64,000 bases of DNA from Verrucomicrobia bacterium IMCC26134. Its GTDB lineage: Bacteria > Verrucomicrobiota > Verrucomicrobiia > Opitutales > Opitutaceae. The stretch lies in NCBI GenBank assembly GCA_000972765.1, contig CP011265.1, positions 1,674,001 through 1,738,000 of the forward strand. The letters are read 5' to 3'. The notes beneath the pieces were generated by a model. It searched no databases. It was given only the letters and a program-made list of their open reading frames with translations, and was not told the DNA's origin. A program made the translations under genes and the position numbers. Shown one piece after another: positions 18,163 through 27,140 of the stretch; within the stretch, counting starts at the first letter, position 1, and the number at the start of each line of letters is the position of its first letter.

Positions 18163-20745
18163 ATGCTTAAACGCAATCTCTGGAAACTCATCCTGAGTCT
18201 TGGCGTCGTGCTCTGGGCGTCGTTGTCGTTGTTTCCTATCCAGGATCGCGACTTCCCCGTCTATGTGCGCGGCGAAGCCAAGGCTCGTTCCGAGGAGTTC
18301 GGCAAACTCCTTGACGAAGCCAAGGCCCGCTTCGACGACAAATCGACGAAGACGCCTTCCGTTTTTGTCGGCCTTCGCGACATCGCTAACGAACGTAAAA
18401 TCGATCTCGCAGACGCTTATTTCCCCCAGATCCGGCTTGAGAGCTCCTTGCGCAATATCACCAAGCGCAATAATCTCCTCCTTGATCATCTGCTCAAGCA
18501 GTCCAAGGGCCATCTCCAGCTCGGCCTCGATCTGAGAGGGGGCGTCGCCTTCACTTTGGAGGTCGATGAAAAGGCTGCCGCGCAGGTCTCCGAACGCGAT
18601 CGCACCGAGAAGCTCAGCAAAGCGATCGAGATCATTGGCGACCGTATCAACGGCCTCGGCGTCGCCGAGCCCATCGTGCGTCCCGTGGGCGCCAATCGCA
18701 TCGAGGTTCAACTCGCCGGCGTAAACACCCGCGACAACCCCGAGGTCTTGGAAGCGGTCAAGAAACCCGCCCGTCTCGATTTCCGTCTGGTTTACCCCTT
18801 TGCTTCGCCCGGTCGTGGCGACGCCAGCGAGGTTCCGCCGCTTTACGAGATCAAATCCATGGATCGCGAGGGCTCCAACGGCCAGACGGTCACGGAAGAG
18901 CTCTATGTGAAACGCACTCCCGAAATGACCGGCGAGGGCGTTGACAGCGCTTATCCCTCGGTCGACGAGTTCGGCCGTTACCGCATCATGCTTCGCTTCA
19001 ACTCCGAAGGCAGCAAAAAATTCGCCGCAGTCACCGCCGAGGTTGCCCGCCAGACCCAGGATCTGCGCACCAAGACCAACAATCCCCGGATCAGCGCCCA
19101 GCTTGCCATTATTCTGGACGGCAAGGTCTGCTCCGCTCCCGGAGTGCAGGAAGAAATCGCAGGTGGCTCCGCCGTCATCACCGGACAGTTCACCCGCCGT
19201 GAAGCAGAGGATTTGGCCAACGTGTTGAATAATCCGCTCGACCTGCCGCTCGTCGTTCGCGAGCAATACGAGGTCGGTCCGTCCCTCGCTCAAGACGCCA
19301 TCGATAGCGGCGTTCGCGCCGCCGTCATCGGCACCGCTCTTGTCGCCGGTTTTATGGTGACCTATTACACCGTCGGCGGCGGTATCGCCCTCATCGCCCT
19401 CGGGTTTAACGTCCTGATCGTTTTCGCCACTATGGCATCCCTCGGGGCCACGCTCACGCTGCCCGGTCTTGCCGGTATCGTGCTGACCCTCGGTATGGCG
19501 GTGGACGCAAACATCCTGATTTTCGAGCGTATGCGTGATGAGCTTGGTATGGGCAAATCATTGGTGTCCGCCCACCACGCCGGTTACGATCGTGCCTTCA
19601 CCACCATTCTGGACGCGCATATTACTCAGCTTGCCATCTGCGCGGTCATGATCGGTCTGGGCACCGGCCCCATCAAGGGCTTCGGCGTCACTCTCGCAAT
19701 CGGTGTGTTCTCCACCTTGTTCTCCGTGCTAATTGTCGGCCACCTCATCCTCGATTGGCTCATTACCGGCGGCATCATCAAGAAACTTCCCATGATGAAG
19801 CCCATTACCATTGGCGCGGTTGATTTTGTGAAGCTCGGCAAACCGTCCTTTATCATCTCCTGGGCCATCGTGCTCGCCTCCGTCGTCTTCGTGTTCTTCA
19901 AGGGCGACAAGATCTACGGCGTGGATTTCTTGGGCGGCGACATCGCCACCCTGACTTTCGAGAAACGCATTGATAGCTCCGAGATTCGCAAGATCGCCGA
20001 GAGCGTCGGTATTGCCGAGACCACTCCCACCTACGTCGCACCTATCGGCGGCGGCACCGAGACTCTCCGCATCGAGACGCCCTTCAATCAGTCGCCTGCT
20101 CTCGTGCAAGCCCTCCAGAAGGCCCACCCCGAGGCCGGCCTGAAGCAGATTGGCACTAACAGCATCGGTCCGTCCATTGGCGGCGAGGTGCGCACGAATG
20201 CCCTCATCTCCCTCGCGCTTTCGATGGTCATCATCCTCATCTACGTCGCCTTGCGCTTCGAATGGGGCTTTGGCGTCGGCGCCGTGGTGGCCTCCATTCA
20301 CGATATTTTGATGACGATCGGCATCTTCGTGCTCTTCGGACACCAGTTCTCCGCTCCGATGGTCGCGGCCATACTCGCCATCGCGGGTTACTCGATTAAC
20401 GACACCGTTGTCGTCTTCGACCGCATCCGCGAAGAGATGAAGAATAATCCCAACGGCAATCTGCGCGATATCATCAATCTCTCGCTCCGCCGCGTGTTCT
20501 CCCGCTCCATCCTCACGAGTGTCACCGTGCTCCTCACCGCGATCGCCCTTTTCGTCGCGGGCACAGGCGTGATGCGGGACTTGGCCTTCACCTTTATCAT
20601 CGGTATCATCACCGGTGCGTTCTCCTCCGTATTCATCGCCTCGCCGGTCTTCTACTGGTGGCACAAGGGCGACCGCGGCAAGGTGGACGACGACGAGAAA
20701 CGCAAGGTTTACGACTGGGAAGTCCAGACCAAGGCATCCCGTTAA
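18163..20745 (+). CDS. secDF: Fused protein translocase subunit SecDF
   Basis: Proton-motive-force-driven membrane protein that pulls exported proteins across the membrane. SecD and SecF, separate in E. coli, are joined in one 860-residue chain. The SecD half has a first helix, a large periplasmic domain beginning with HLQLGLDLRGGVAFTLEV, and five helices with the conserved LTLPGLAGIVLTLGMAVDANILIFERMRDE. The SecF half starts near residue 545, contains the GVDFLGGDIATL motif, and ends with GYSINDTVVVFDRIREEM and its helix bundle. Both halves have the Asp-containing transmembrane motif used in proton conduction. It follows yajC. No Shine-Dalgarno precedes the ATG. Confidence 0.96.
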   Translation: MLKRNLWKLILSLGVVLWASLSLFPIQDRDFPVYVRGEAKARSEEFGKLLDEAKARFDDKSTKTPSVFVGLRDIANERKIDLADAYFPQIRLESSLRNITKRNNLLLDHLLKQSKGHLQLGLDLRGGVAFTLEVDEKAAAQVSERDRTEKLSKAIEIIGDRINGLGVAEPIVRPVGANRIEVQLAGVNTRDNPEVLEAVKKPARLDFRLVYPFASPGRGDASEVPPLYEIKSMDREGSNGQTVTEELYVKRTPEMTGEGVDSAYPSVDEFGRYRIMLRFNSEGSKKFAAVTAEVARQTQDLRTKTNNPRISAQLAIILDGKVCSAPGVQEEIAGGSAVITGQFTRREAEDLANVLNNPLDLPLVVREQYEVGPSLAQDAIDSGVRAAVIGTALVAGFMVTYYTVGGGIALIALGFNVLIVFATMASLGATLTLPGLAGIVLTLGMAVDANILIFERMRDELGMGKSLVSAHHAGYDRAFTTILDAHITQLAICAVMIGLGTGPIKGFGVTLAIGVFSTLFSVLIVGHLILDWLITGGIIKKLPMMKPITIGAVDFVKLGKPSFIISWAIVLASVVFVFFKGDKIYGVDFLGGDIATLTFEKRIDSSEIRKIAESVGIAETTPTYVAPIGGGTETLRIETPFNQSPALVQALQKAHPEAGLKQIGTNSIGPSIGGEVRTNALISLALSMVIILIYVALRFEWGFGVGAVVASIHDILMTIGIFVLFGHQFSAPMVAAILAIAGYSINDTVVVFDRIREEMKNNPNGNLRDIINLSLRRVFSRSILTSVTVLLTAIALFVAGTGVMRDLAFTFIIGIITGAFSSVFIASPVFYWWHKGDRGKVDDDEKRKVYDWEVQTKASR

Positions 20746-20892
20746 CCGGGTCGCGTCGCGACGTCCGAGTCGCGCGCATCACGGCCCGCAGGTCCGTCTC
20801 CGGCAAGCCGCGCTTCACGCCCGGTTTGTCCGGCGACCCTCCCGCTCGTCCTTGCGCCGGCTACGGCCCTTCGCGCGCGTCCCCTGACGCCC

Positions 20893-22608
20893 ATGCGTTG
20901 GCTCTATCAACCCTCGCCACCCGCCCAGGTGGCGGCTTTGGCCCAGACGGCCGGGGTGAGTCCCGTCACCGCCGAGCTGCTGCTTCGTGTCGGCATAAGC
21001 GACGTGCAGCATGCCGAGCTCTTCCTGCGTCCCACCCTGGCGTCGCTGGCGGATCCGTTTCTGCTCAAATATCTCGACCGCGCGACCGCCCGCCTGCGGC
21101 GCGCCCTTGCGGCCAAGGAGGATATTGTCGTCCTTGGTGATTACGATGTGGATGGAGTCAGCAGCACCGCGCTGCTGGTCAGTATCTTGCGCCGCTTCGG
21201 CGCCTCTCCTCGCTTTATCGTGCCGCGCCGCATGGAGGATGGTTACGGTCTTTCCCGCAGTGCCATTGATCGTGCGCTTGAGGGCGGTCGCCCCGGTCTT
21301 TTTATTGCCCTCGATTGCGGCACCAACTCACGCGATGAGGTCGCCTACCTCGTTTCTCTCGGCGTTGATGTGCTCGTGGTGGATCACCACCGTTCCAAAG
21401 AGGCGCCGATGACCTCGGGCATCCTGATCAATCCCCACGCGCATGACGAGGCGGGGGACGACGAGTGGCGTAATCTCTGCACCGTCGGTCTCGTTTTCAA
21501 ACTTGTGCACGGTCTCGTCAAAGAGCTCCGCGCCGAGAAAGACGAGATCGCTCACTCCATAAAGCTGCGCGATTATCTCGATCTCGTTGCCCTCGGCACC
21601 GTGGCAGACCTCGTGCCTTTGCTCGGGGAGAACCGCACCATGGCCCGCCATGGCCTGCGCATCCTTCAAAACGCAGAGCGGCCCGGTCTCCGCGCACTCA
21701 TGGAGGTCGCCGGTGTGCGCCTCGGGCAGACGATCATGCCTGTCGATGTGTCCTTCCGTCTGGGCCCTCGCATCAACGCTTCCGGTCGGCTCGCCGACGC
21801 CGCTCTTTCCGTCGAGCTCATGCTCAGTGGAGACGCGCGCTTCTGCCGGGAAACCGCCCGCCAGCTGGATGATTTCAACCGCGAGCGTCAGGATATCGAA
21901 CGCGCCATCACCGAAGAGGCCGAGCGCATGGTGGAGACGCAGTATCGGGACGCCCCCGGCATCGTGCTCTACGCCGACGGCTGGCACCCCGGCGTGGTGG
22001 GTATTGTGGCCGGGCGTATCTCCCGTAAATACCACCGTCCGTGCATCGTGCTGGGCAACGAAGGTGTGCTCGCCAAGGGCTCCGGTCGCAGTGTCGATGG
22101 CATTAATCTTATTGAGATCCTGACGGAATGCTCGCCTCTGCTTTCGAGCTGGGGTGGCCATCCGATGGCCGTGGGCGTCGCCCTCGGCAAGGAGCATCTG
22201 GATACATTTCGCGCTGCTTTTGCCGAGGGTATCACCCGCTGGACCCAGGGTCGCACCAATCAGCGCGAACTCACCATCGCCGCATGGATCAACGCCGAGC
22301 AGGTGAATGATTCGCTGATGGAGGAGCTGGATTTGCTGCACCCCTTTGGCCAGGGCAACGCAGAGCCCATCTTCGGGCTTCGCCGCGTGGTCTTGCGCCA
22401 GCGTCCGGAAGTTTTCAAGGGGCAACATTTCCGTTTTCATCTGGAAGATGCTCAACGCCGCCGTCTCTTCGGCGTCGCATGGAAGATGGCCGACCGCATA
22501 CCCCCGTTGGGAGTCCCGCTCGACTTTGCGGTCGAGCTGGCTTGGAACCACTTCAACGACCGTAAATTGCTGCAGCTCGAGTTGGTCGATTGGCGCCCGA
22601 GCGAGTGA
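20893..22608 (+). CDS. recJ: Single-stranded-DNA-specific exonuclease RecJ
   Basis: Metal-dependent 5'-3' single-strand exonuclease used in recombination, mismatch and base-excision repair. The 571-residue protein shows the DHH superfamily motifs in order: LGDYDVDGVSSTALLVS, ALDCGTNS, VVDHHRSKE (the DHH motif) and LDLVALGTVADLVPL. The DHHA1 domain has RINASGRLADAALSVELML and GWHPGVVGIVAGRISRKY, with GKGSGRSV-like residues reading AKGSGRSVDG and the GGHPMAVG motif. A C-terminal OB-fold ends the protein. It lies between secDF and uvrB on the same strand, forming a small repair pair with uvrB. Confidence 0.96.
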   Translation: MRWLYQPSPPAQVAALAQTAGVSPVTAELLLRVGISDVQHAELFLRPTLASLADPFLLKYLDRATARLRRALAAKEDIVVLGDYDVDGVSSTALLVSILRRFGASPRFIVPRRMEDGYGLSRSAIDRALEGGRPGLFIALDCGTNSRDEVAYLVSLGVDVLVVDHHRSKEAPMTSGILINPHAHDEAGDDEWRNLCTVGLVFKLVHGLVKELRAEKDEIAHSIKLRDYLDLVALGTVADLVPLLGENRTMARHGLRILQNAERPGLRALMEVAGVRLGQTIMPVDVSFRLGPRINASGRLADAALSVELMLSGDARFCRETARQLDDFNRERQDIERAITEEAERMVETQYRDAPGIVLYADGWHPGVVGIVAGRISRKYHRPCIVLGNEGVLAKGSGRSVDGINLIEILTECSPLLSSWGGHPMAVGVALGKEHLDTFRAAFAEGITRWTQGRTNQRELTIAAWINAEQVNDSLMEELDLLHPFGQGNAEPIFGLRRVVLRQRPEVFKGQHFRFHLEDAQRRRLFGVAWKMADRIPPLGVPLDFAVELAWNHFNDRKLLQLELVDWRPSE

Positions 22609-22648
22609 GTTCCGGATCTTGGCCGCGCATGGCTGCTTGAGCGGTTTA

Positions 22649-22696
22649 ACCGGCGAAACGCTCCGCTGCGGTTTTCGCCGGTCAGACCCTCTTTTT
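22649..22696 (+). terminator. Possible terminator after recJ
   Basis: ACCGGCGAAA at 22649-22658 pairs exactly with TTTCGCCGGT at 22673-22682, loop 14 bases. A run of five T follows, but only after about nine bases (22692-22696), so the fit to a rho-independent terminator is imperfect. It lies 40 bases past the recJ stop and 46 before uvrB. Confidence 0.4.
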
Positions 22697-22741
22697 GATT
22701 TTCACCTAGCGCGCGCGCCAAAGCCGCGCACTTTGTCGGAT

Positions 22742-24805
22742 ATGGGAATGTTCAAGCTCAAGTCCGACTACGCGCCGACCGGCGACCAGCCGCAGGCCAT
22801 CGCCGCGCTGTCGGCCTCGCTGCTCGCGGGTAACAAGCACCAGACGCTTCTCGGTGTCACCGGCTCGGGCAAGACCTTCACCATGGCCAACCTGATCGTT
22901 GCGCGGGACCGCCCCACGCTCATCATCTCGCACAACAAAACCCTCGCCGCCCAGCTCTACTCCGAGTTCAAAAACTTTTTCCCCGAAAACGCCGTCGAAT
23001 ACTTCGTTTCCCACTTCGATTTCTACCAGCCCGAGGCCTACGTTCCGTCTTCCGATACTTTCATTGAGAAGGACTCTTCCATCAACGAGGAGATCGAGCG
23101 CCTGCGCATCGCCGCTTCCAGTGCGCTTGTCTCGCGCCGCGATGTCATCGTGGTCGCCTCGGTATCGTGCATCTACGGCCTAGGCTCGCCCGACGACTTT
23201 AGGGAGCAACGCATCTCGCTTGAGCGTGGTGGCATCCTTCCCCGCCAGAAACTCTTGGAGCGTCTGGTGGACAATATTTATTCGCGCAATGATTACGAAC
23301 TCAAGCGCGGCACCTTCAGGGTGCGCGGAGACGTGGTGGACATCATGCCCGCCTACCTCGAGCAGGGGCTGCGGGTCGAGTTCTGGGGCGACGAGATCGA
23401 GGCGCTGAGCGAGTTCGACGCCACCACCGGCGAGGTCATCCGCTCGCTTGATAAATTCGATCTCTATCCGGCGAACCAATACGTCACCAGCAAGGACAAG
23501 CTGGGCGACGCCGTCGCCCGCATCAAGGCCGAGCTCGATCAGCGCGTGGCGGAGTTCGAGGCCAAGGGTCTGCTGCTAGAGGCCCAGCGCATCCGCATGC
23601 GCACCAACTATGATTTGGAGATGCTTCAAGAGATGGGCTTCTGCAACGGGATCGAGAACTACTCCCGCCATCTCGCTGGTCGCGCCGCCGGTGACCGGCC
23701 CCTTTGCCTGATCGACTTTTTTCCCAAGGATTTCCTCCTGCTGATCGATGAGAGCCACGCCACGGTGCCGCAGGTAGGCGGGATGTTCAACGGCGACAAG
23801 GCGCGCAAATCGGTGCTGGTGAACTTCGGCTTCCGTCTGCCTTCGGCGCTCGATAACCGGCCGCAGAATTTTGATGAGTTCATGTCGATCACCGACCAAA
23901 TCGTCTATGTCACGGCCACGCCCGCGAAATTCGAGCTGGAGCGGTCTTCCGTCATCGCCGAGCAGGTCATCCGGCCTACCGGCCTGCTCGATCCGATCAT
24001 TACCATTCGACCGACCAAGGGGCAGGTTGAAAACTTAATCGCCGAGTGCCGTCGCGCGGTCGAGGCCGGTGAACGTGTGCTGGTGACCACGCTCACCAAA
24101 CGTCTCGCCGAGGACCTTACCGCTTTTTTCCGCGAGGCGAAGTTGAAGGTCGAGTATCTGCACAGCGATATCGACGCCATCGAGCGGGTGGAGATCCTGC
24201 GCAACCTGCGTCAGGGTAATTTTGATGTGCTTATCGGCATCAACCTTCTGCGCGAGGGTCTCGATCTCCCCGAAGTTGCGCTCGTGGCCGTGCTCGACGC
24301 CGACAAGGAGGGTTTTTTACGCAGCGAGACCTCACTCATCCAGACCTCCGGACGGGCTGCGCGTCACGAGCGTGGACGGGTGCTTTTTTACGCTGACACC
24401 ATCACCAACTCCATTCAGCGCACCCTAGACGTGACCGGGGCGCGTCGCGCCAAGCAACTCGCCTACAACGAGTCCAACGGCATCACGCCGCGCGGGGTGA
24501 AGCGCGCGACCCAGTCCAGCCTTCACGTTTACGATGGCTCGGGTAAACGCCCCGAGGATGACGTCGACATCGTGGACGAGAGTCGTCCCGAGGATGTGGC
24601 GGCCGTGATCGCCGAGTTGGAAGACGAGATGAGCGAGGCTTCGTCCCGTCTGGAGTTCGAGCGTGCGGCGGTCTTGCGCGACCAGATCAACGCGCTGCGC
24701 AGTGGCGATTTCCGCAAAGCCGCGCAGGCGCGCGAGCAAAAGGGCAAGGGGGGGAAGAGCCGCGGTGCCTATCCCCGTGGCGCCGCGCAGAAACGCCGGG
24801 GCTGA
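22742..24805 (+). CDS. uvrB: Excinuclease ABC subunit B
   Basis: Helicase-like damage-verification subunit of nucleotide excision repair, which hands DNA to UvrC. ATG 22742 is chosen because family similarity begins at FKLKSDYAPTGDQPQAI; the open frame reaches back into recJ without similarity. The 687 residues contain Walker A GVTGSGKTFTMAN near 38-50, the beta-hairpin region with FVSHFDFYQPEAYVPSSDTF, the DEAD-like LLIDESHATVPQ, helicase motif VLIGINLLREGLDLPEV, motif VI QTSGRAARH, and the C-terminal UVR motif with LEFERAAVLRDQI that binds UvrC. All are intact. It ends 19 bases before the convergent ffh stop. Confidence 0.97.
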   Translation: MGMFKLKSDYAPTGDQPQAIAALSASLLAGNKHQTLLGVTGSGKTFTMANLIVARDRPTLIISHNKTLAAQLYSEFKNFFPENAVEYFVSHFDFYQPEAYVPSSDTFIEKDSSINEEIERLRIAASSALVSRRDVIVVASVSCIYGLGSPDDFREQRISLERGGILPRQKLLERLVDNIYSRNDYELKRGTFRVRGDVVDIMPAYLEQGLRVEFWGDEIEALSEFDATTGEVIRSLDKFDLYPANQYVTSKDKLGDAVARIKAELDQRVAEFEAKGLLLEAQRIRMRTNYDLEMLQEMGFCNGIENYSRHLAGRAAGDRPLCLIDFFPKDFLLLIDESHATVPQVGGMFNGDKARKSVLVNFGFRLPSALDNRPQNFDEFMSITDQIVYVTATPAKFELERSSVIAEQVIRPTGLLDPIITIRPTKGQVENLIAECRRAVEAGERVLVTTLTKRLAEDLTAFFREAKLKVEYLHSDIDAIERVEILRNLRQGNFDVLIGINLLREGLDLPEVALVAVLDADKEGFLRSETSLIQTSGRAARHERGRVLFYADTITNSIQRTLDVTGARRAKQLAYNESNGITPRGVKRATQSSLHVYDGSGKRPEDDVDIVDESRPEDVAAVIAELEDEMSEASSRLEFERAAVLRDQINALRSGDFRKAAQAREQKGKGGKSRGAYPRGAAQKRRG

Positions 24806-24824
24806 ATGACCCGCGCGTGGTAGT

Positions 24825-26174
24825 TTACCGGCCGGGGATTTTGCCTTGGCGCTGCATTTGCTCCATCTGGCGCATCATCTTTTTGCCGCCGCCTCCTCGC
24901 ATCATCTTCATCATTTCCTGCATTTGCTGGAACTGTTTGAGGAGCTGGTTGACCTCGACGACCTTAACGCCCGCGCCATTGGCGATGCGGAGCCGGCGGC
25001 TGCCGTTTAGCACGGCCGGCTTGCGGCGCTCCTGATAGGTCATGGAGAGGATGATCGCCTCGGTGCGCTTCATGCCGGTTTCGGCGGCGTCTTCGTCTAT
25101 CTTCATGCCGCTCATGCCTGGCATCATTCCCATTATGCCGCCGAGTGAACCCAGCTTCTTGATTTGCTGCATCTGGGCGAGGAAGTCTTCGAGGGTGAAG
25201 TCGGCCTTCTTCATCTTCTCGGCCAACTTCTCCGCTTCCTTCTGGTCGATCACCTCGGCGGCTTTTTCAACCAGCGAGACGACGTCGCCCATGCCCAGGA
25301 TGCGGGAGGCGAGACGGTCGGGGTAAAAGACATCGAAGTCCGCTGTCTTTTCGCCGGTGCCCACGAATTTGATGGGCACACCGGTGATCGACTTGATGGA
25401 GAGCGCGGCGCCGCCACGGGCATCGCCGTCGAGCTTGGTCAGGATCAGGCCGGTGAGCTTGAGCGCGTCATGGAAGGCCTTGGCGACGTTGACCGCTTCC
25501 TGGCCAAGCGCGCCGTCGGCGACGAGGATGATCTCGTCGGGCTGGACGCGGGCGCTGAGTTTTTTAACCTCTTCGATGAGATCGGCGTCGATCTGCAGAC
25601 GACCGGCAGTGTCGAACAAGATCAGGTCGGCGCCGGCGGTCTGGGCGGCGGCGAGGCCGGCCGCGCCGATGGCGGGCACATCACGCGAAACTCGGTCAGC
25701 GTAGAAGCCGAGATCTTCCTGCTTGGAGAGGATTTCAAGCTGATCGATGGCGGCGGGCCGGTAGATGTCGCAAGCGACGGCAAAGGGCTTGGCAAAACCC
25801 TTTTTCTTGAGCAGGCGGCCGAGTTTCGCGGTGGAGGTGGTTTTACCCGAGCCATGGAGGCCGACCATGAGAATTTTGAGCGGTCGTGAACCGGAGAGCG
25901 TGTTGGTCCCTTCGCCGAGCAGGGAGACGAGCTCGTCGTTGATGATTTTGACGATCTGCTGGCCGGGGTTGACCCCCTTGAGCACCTCCTGGCCGACGGC
26001 CTTGGCTTTGACGCGCTCGATAAACTCCCGGGTGACGCGGAAATGGACGTCGGCGGAGAGCAGCGCCGTGCGCACCTCCTGGAGGGCAATCTCCATGTTG
26101 GCCTCTGAAAGTTGGCCCACGCCACGGAGGTTTCGGAGAGCGGAAGAGAGTTTTTCGGTGAGCGAGTCGAACAT
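24825..26174 (-). CDS. ffh: Signal recognition particle protein Ffh
   Basis: GTPase that binds signal peptides of nascent membrane proteins and 4.5S RNA and docks at FtsY. The 449-residue protein has the N domain (1-90), the G domain with the P loop [37 protein letters not shown] and the GTGE motif, and a methionine-rich M domain. The C-terminus is notably Met-rich with a Gly stretch ([14 protein letters not shown]), as expected for signal-sequence binding. Length is family-typical. It stands alone on the minus strand; no SRP RNA gene was found in the window. Confidence 0.97.
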   Translation of the reverse strand: MFDSLTEKLSSALRNLRGVGQLSEANMEIALQEVRTALLSADVHFRVTREFIERVKAKAVGQEVLKGVNPGQQIVKIINDELVSLLGEGTNTLSGSRPLKILMVGLHGSGKTTSTAKLGRLLKKKGFAKPFAVACDIYRPAAIDQLEILSKQEDLGFYADRVSRDVPAIGAAGLAAAQTAGADLILFDTAGRLQIDADLIEEVKKLSARVQPDEIILVADGALGQEAVNVAKAFHDALKLTGLILTKLDGDARGGAALSIKSITGVPIKFVGTGEKTADFDVFYPDRLASRILGMGDVVSLVEKAAEVIDQKEAEKLAEKMKKADFTLEDFLAQMQQIKKLGSLGGIMGMMPGMSGMKIDEDAAETGMKRTEAIILSMTYQERRKPAVLNGSRRLRIANGAGVKVVEVNQLLKQFQQMQEMMKMMRGGGGKKMMRQMEQMQRQGKIPGR

Positions 26175-26338
26175 GAGAGTTTGGCAACGTGAGTGTCGGC
26201 AGGCTCGCTGGCAAGTCGTGCGGCGGTCGCTTGAAGTTTTGTTAGGGCTGGTTTCAGCCGTCAGTGCATAGGTTTATCGCGATGACATTGAGGAATTGCT
26301 TTTTTCCTTACGTTCTAAGTCTAATGTTAAACACCCAT

Positions 26339-26959
26339 ATGAAAAACCCTATTATTGCCTCCTCTCGATTCGTGTCTACGGCCACCCTTCTCGCACTCGG
26401 ATGCTTGTTTGCACCTCTCAGTTCAGTTGCCGATACGATGGCGACCAGCAGCTCAAATAGTTCCGTTACCATTGCAACGACCGAGGCCGCGACCGCGGGC
26501 AAACCGGACGCCAAGCTGAAGGAGGAAAAGGCCAAGAAAAAGGCGGAAAAAGCGAAGGCTAAAGCAGATAAGGCCGCCGCCAAGGCGAAGTCCGACGGCA
26601 ATAGGGCAAAAGTCCATGTAAAGACCGATGCCAAGGCCGCACCGGTTGCCCCCGTTGTCAAAAAAGAGACCACGGTTTTGAAGCCTCAGGTTGATGCCGC
26701 TGCAAAACCCAAGGTTGCGGCCGCACCGGTTGCTCCCGTTGTCCAACAGAAAGCCGTCGCCCAGCCCGCCGCAGACGCTGAGAAAACCGCCACAGCAGCC
26801 AAGAGCAAAGCGGACGCGGAAAAGTTGGCCGCTGACGCCAAGGCCAAACAAGAAGTTGCCGCCAAGAAGACGCCCAAGAGCACCAAGCCCGGCAGAAAGT
26901 GGTATAAATTCGGCTTCGACCAGACCGCTTCGTCCGACTCAGAGGAGTTCGTTAGGTAA
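26339..26959 (+). CDS. Exported Ala/Lys-rich low-complexity protein
   Basis: A 206-residue protein of no recognised family. ATG 26339 is preferred over upstream in-frame codons because it starts a good signal peptide: MKNPIIASSRF, a hydrophobic core, and a likely cleavage after SSVA. Residues about 55-190 are almost only Ala, Lys, Glu, Asp, Val and Pro, with KKKAEKAKAKADKAAAKAK and two copies of AAPVAPVV. Such tracts form extended helices, as in TolA or cell-envelope linker proteins, and could be periplasmic spacers. The end (GRKWYKFGFDQTASSD) is a short non-repetitive motif. A strong hairpin terminator follows at 27009. It could also be histone-like, but the signal peptide argues against that. 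Confidence 0.7.
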   Translation: MKNPIIASSRFVSTATLLALGCLFAPLSSVADTMATSSSNSSVTIATTEAATAGKPDAKLKEEKAKKKAEKAKAKADKAAAKAKSDGNRAKVHVKTDAKAAPVAPVVKKETTVLKPQVDAAAKPKVAAAPVAPVVQQKAVAQPAADAEKTATAAKSKADAEKLAADAKAKQEVAAKKTPKSTKPGRKWYKFGFDQTASSDSEEFVR

Positions 26960-26978
26960 GCCAGCCCGCCAGTTTTTT

Positions 26979-27004
26979 ACCCAGCCGTTTGTATCGGCTG
27001 GGTA
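26979..27004 (+). terminator. First hairpin after the Ala/Lys-rich gene
   Basis: ACCCAGCCG pairs with CGGCTGGGT around a 7-base loop, followed by ATTTTAAAA. The T tract is short, so on its own it is a weak terminator. It sits directly before a stronger hairpin, making a tandem arrangement 20 bases after the stop codon. Confidence 0.5.
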
Positions 27005-27008
27005 TTTT

Positions 27009-27041
27009 AAAAGCCGGGATAACCTAGTATCCCGGCTTTTT
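27009..27041 (+). terminator. Strong rho-independent terminator
   Basis: A perfect 12-base stem (AAAAGCCGGGAT with ATCCCGGCTTTT) around an 8-base loop ends in a T run. Because the stem starts with A and ends with T, it can work on both strands and would also stop any transcript leaving the convergent 27141 gene. Confidence 0.85.
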
Positions 27042-27140
27042 CGTGCCTGCGATGTCTGCGCCCTTTCACGGCTACATTTCGAGTTCTTATCCGCGGGGAT
27101 TACGGTTGCATGTGAAAACAGAGACGAATGGCTGTGTGAT

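Noticed and set aside
19729-20664. 311-codon minus-strand frame inside secDF
   Set aside because: Antisense to conserved SecF motifs; Asp/Glu/His-rich composition is typical of a reversed membrane-protein gene.
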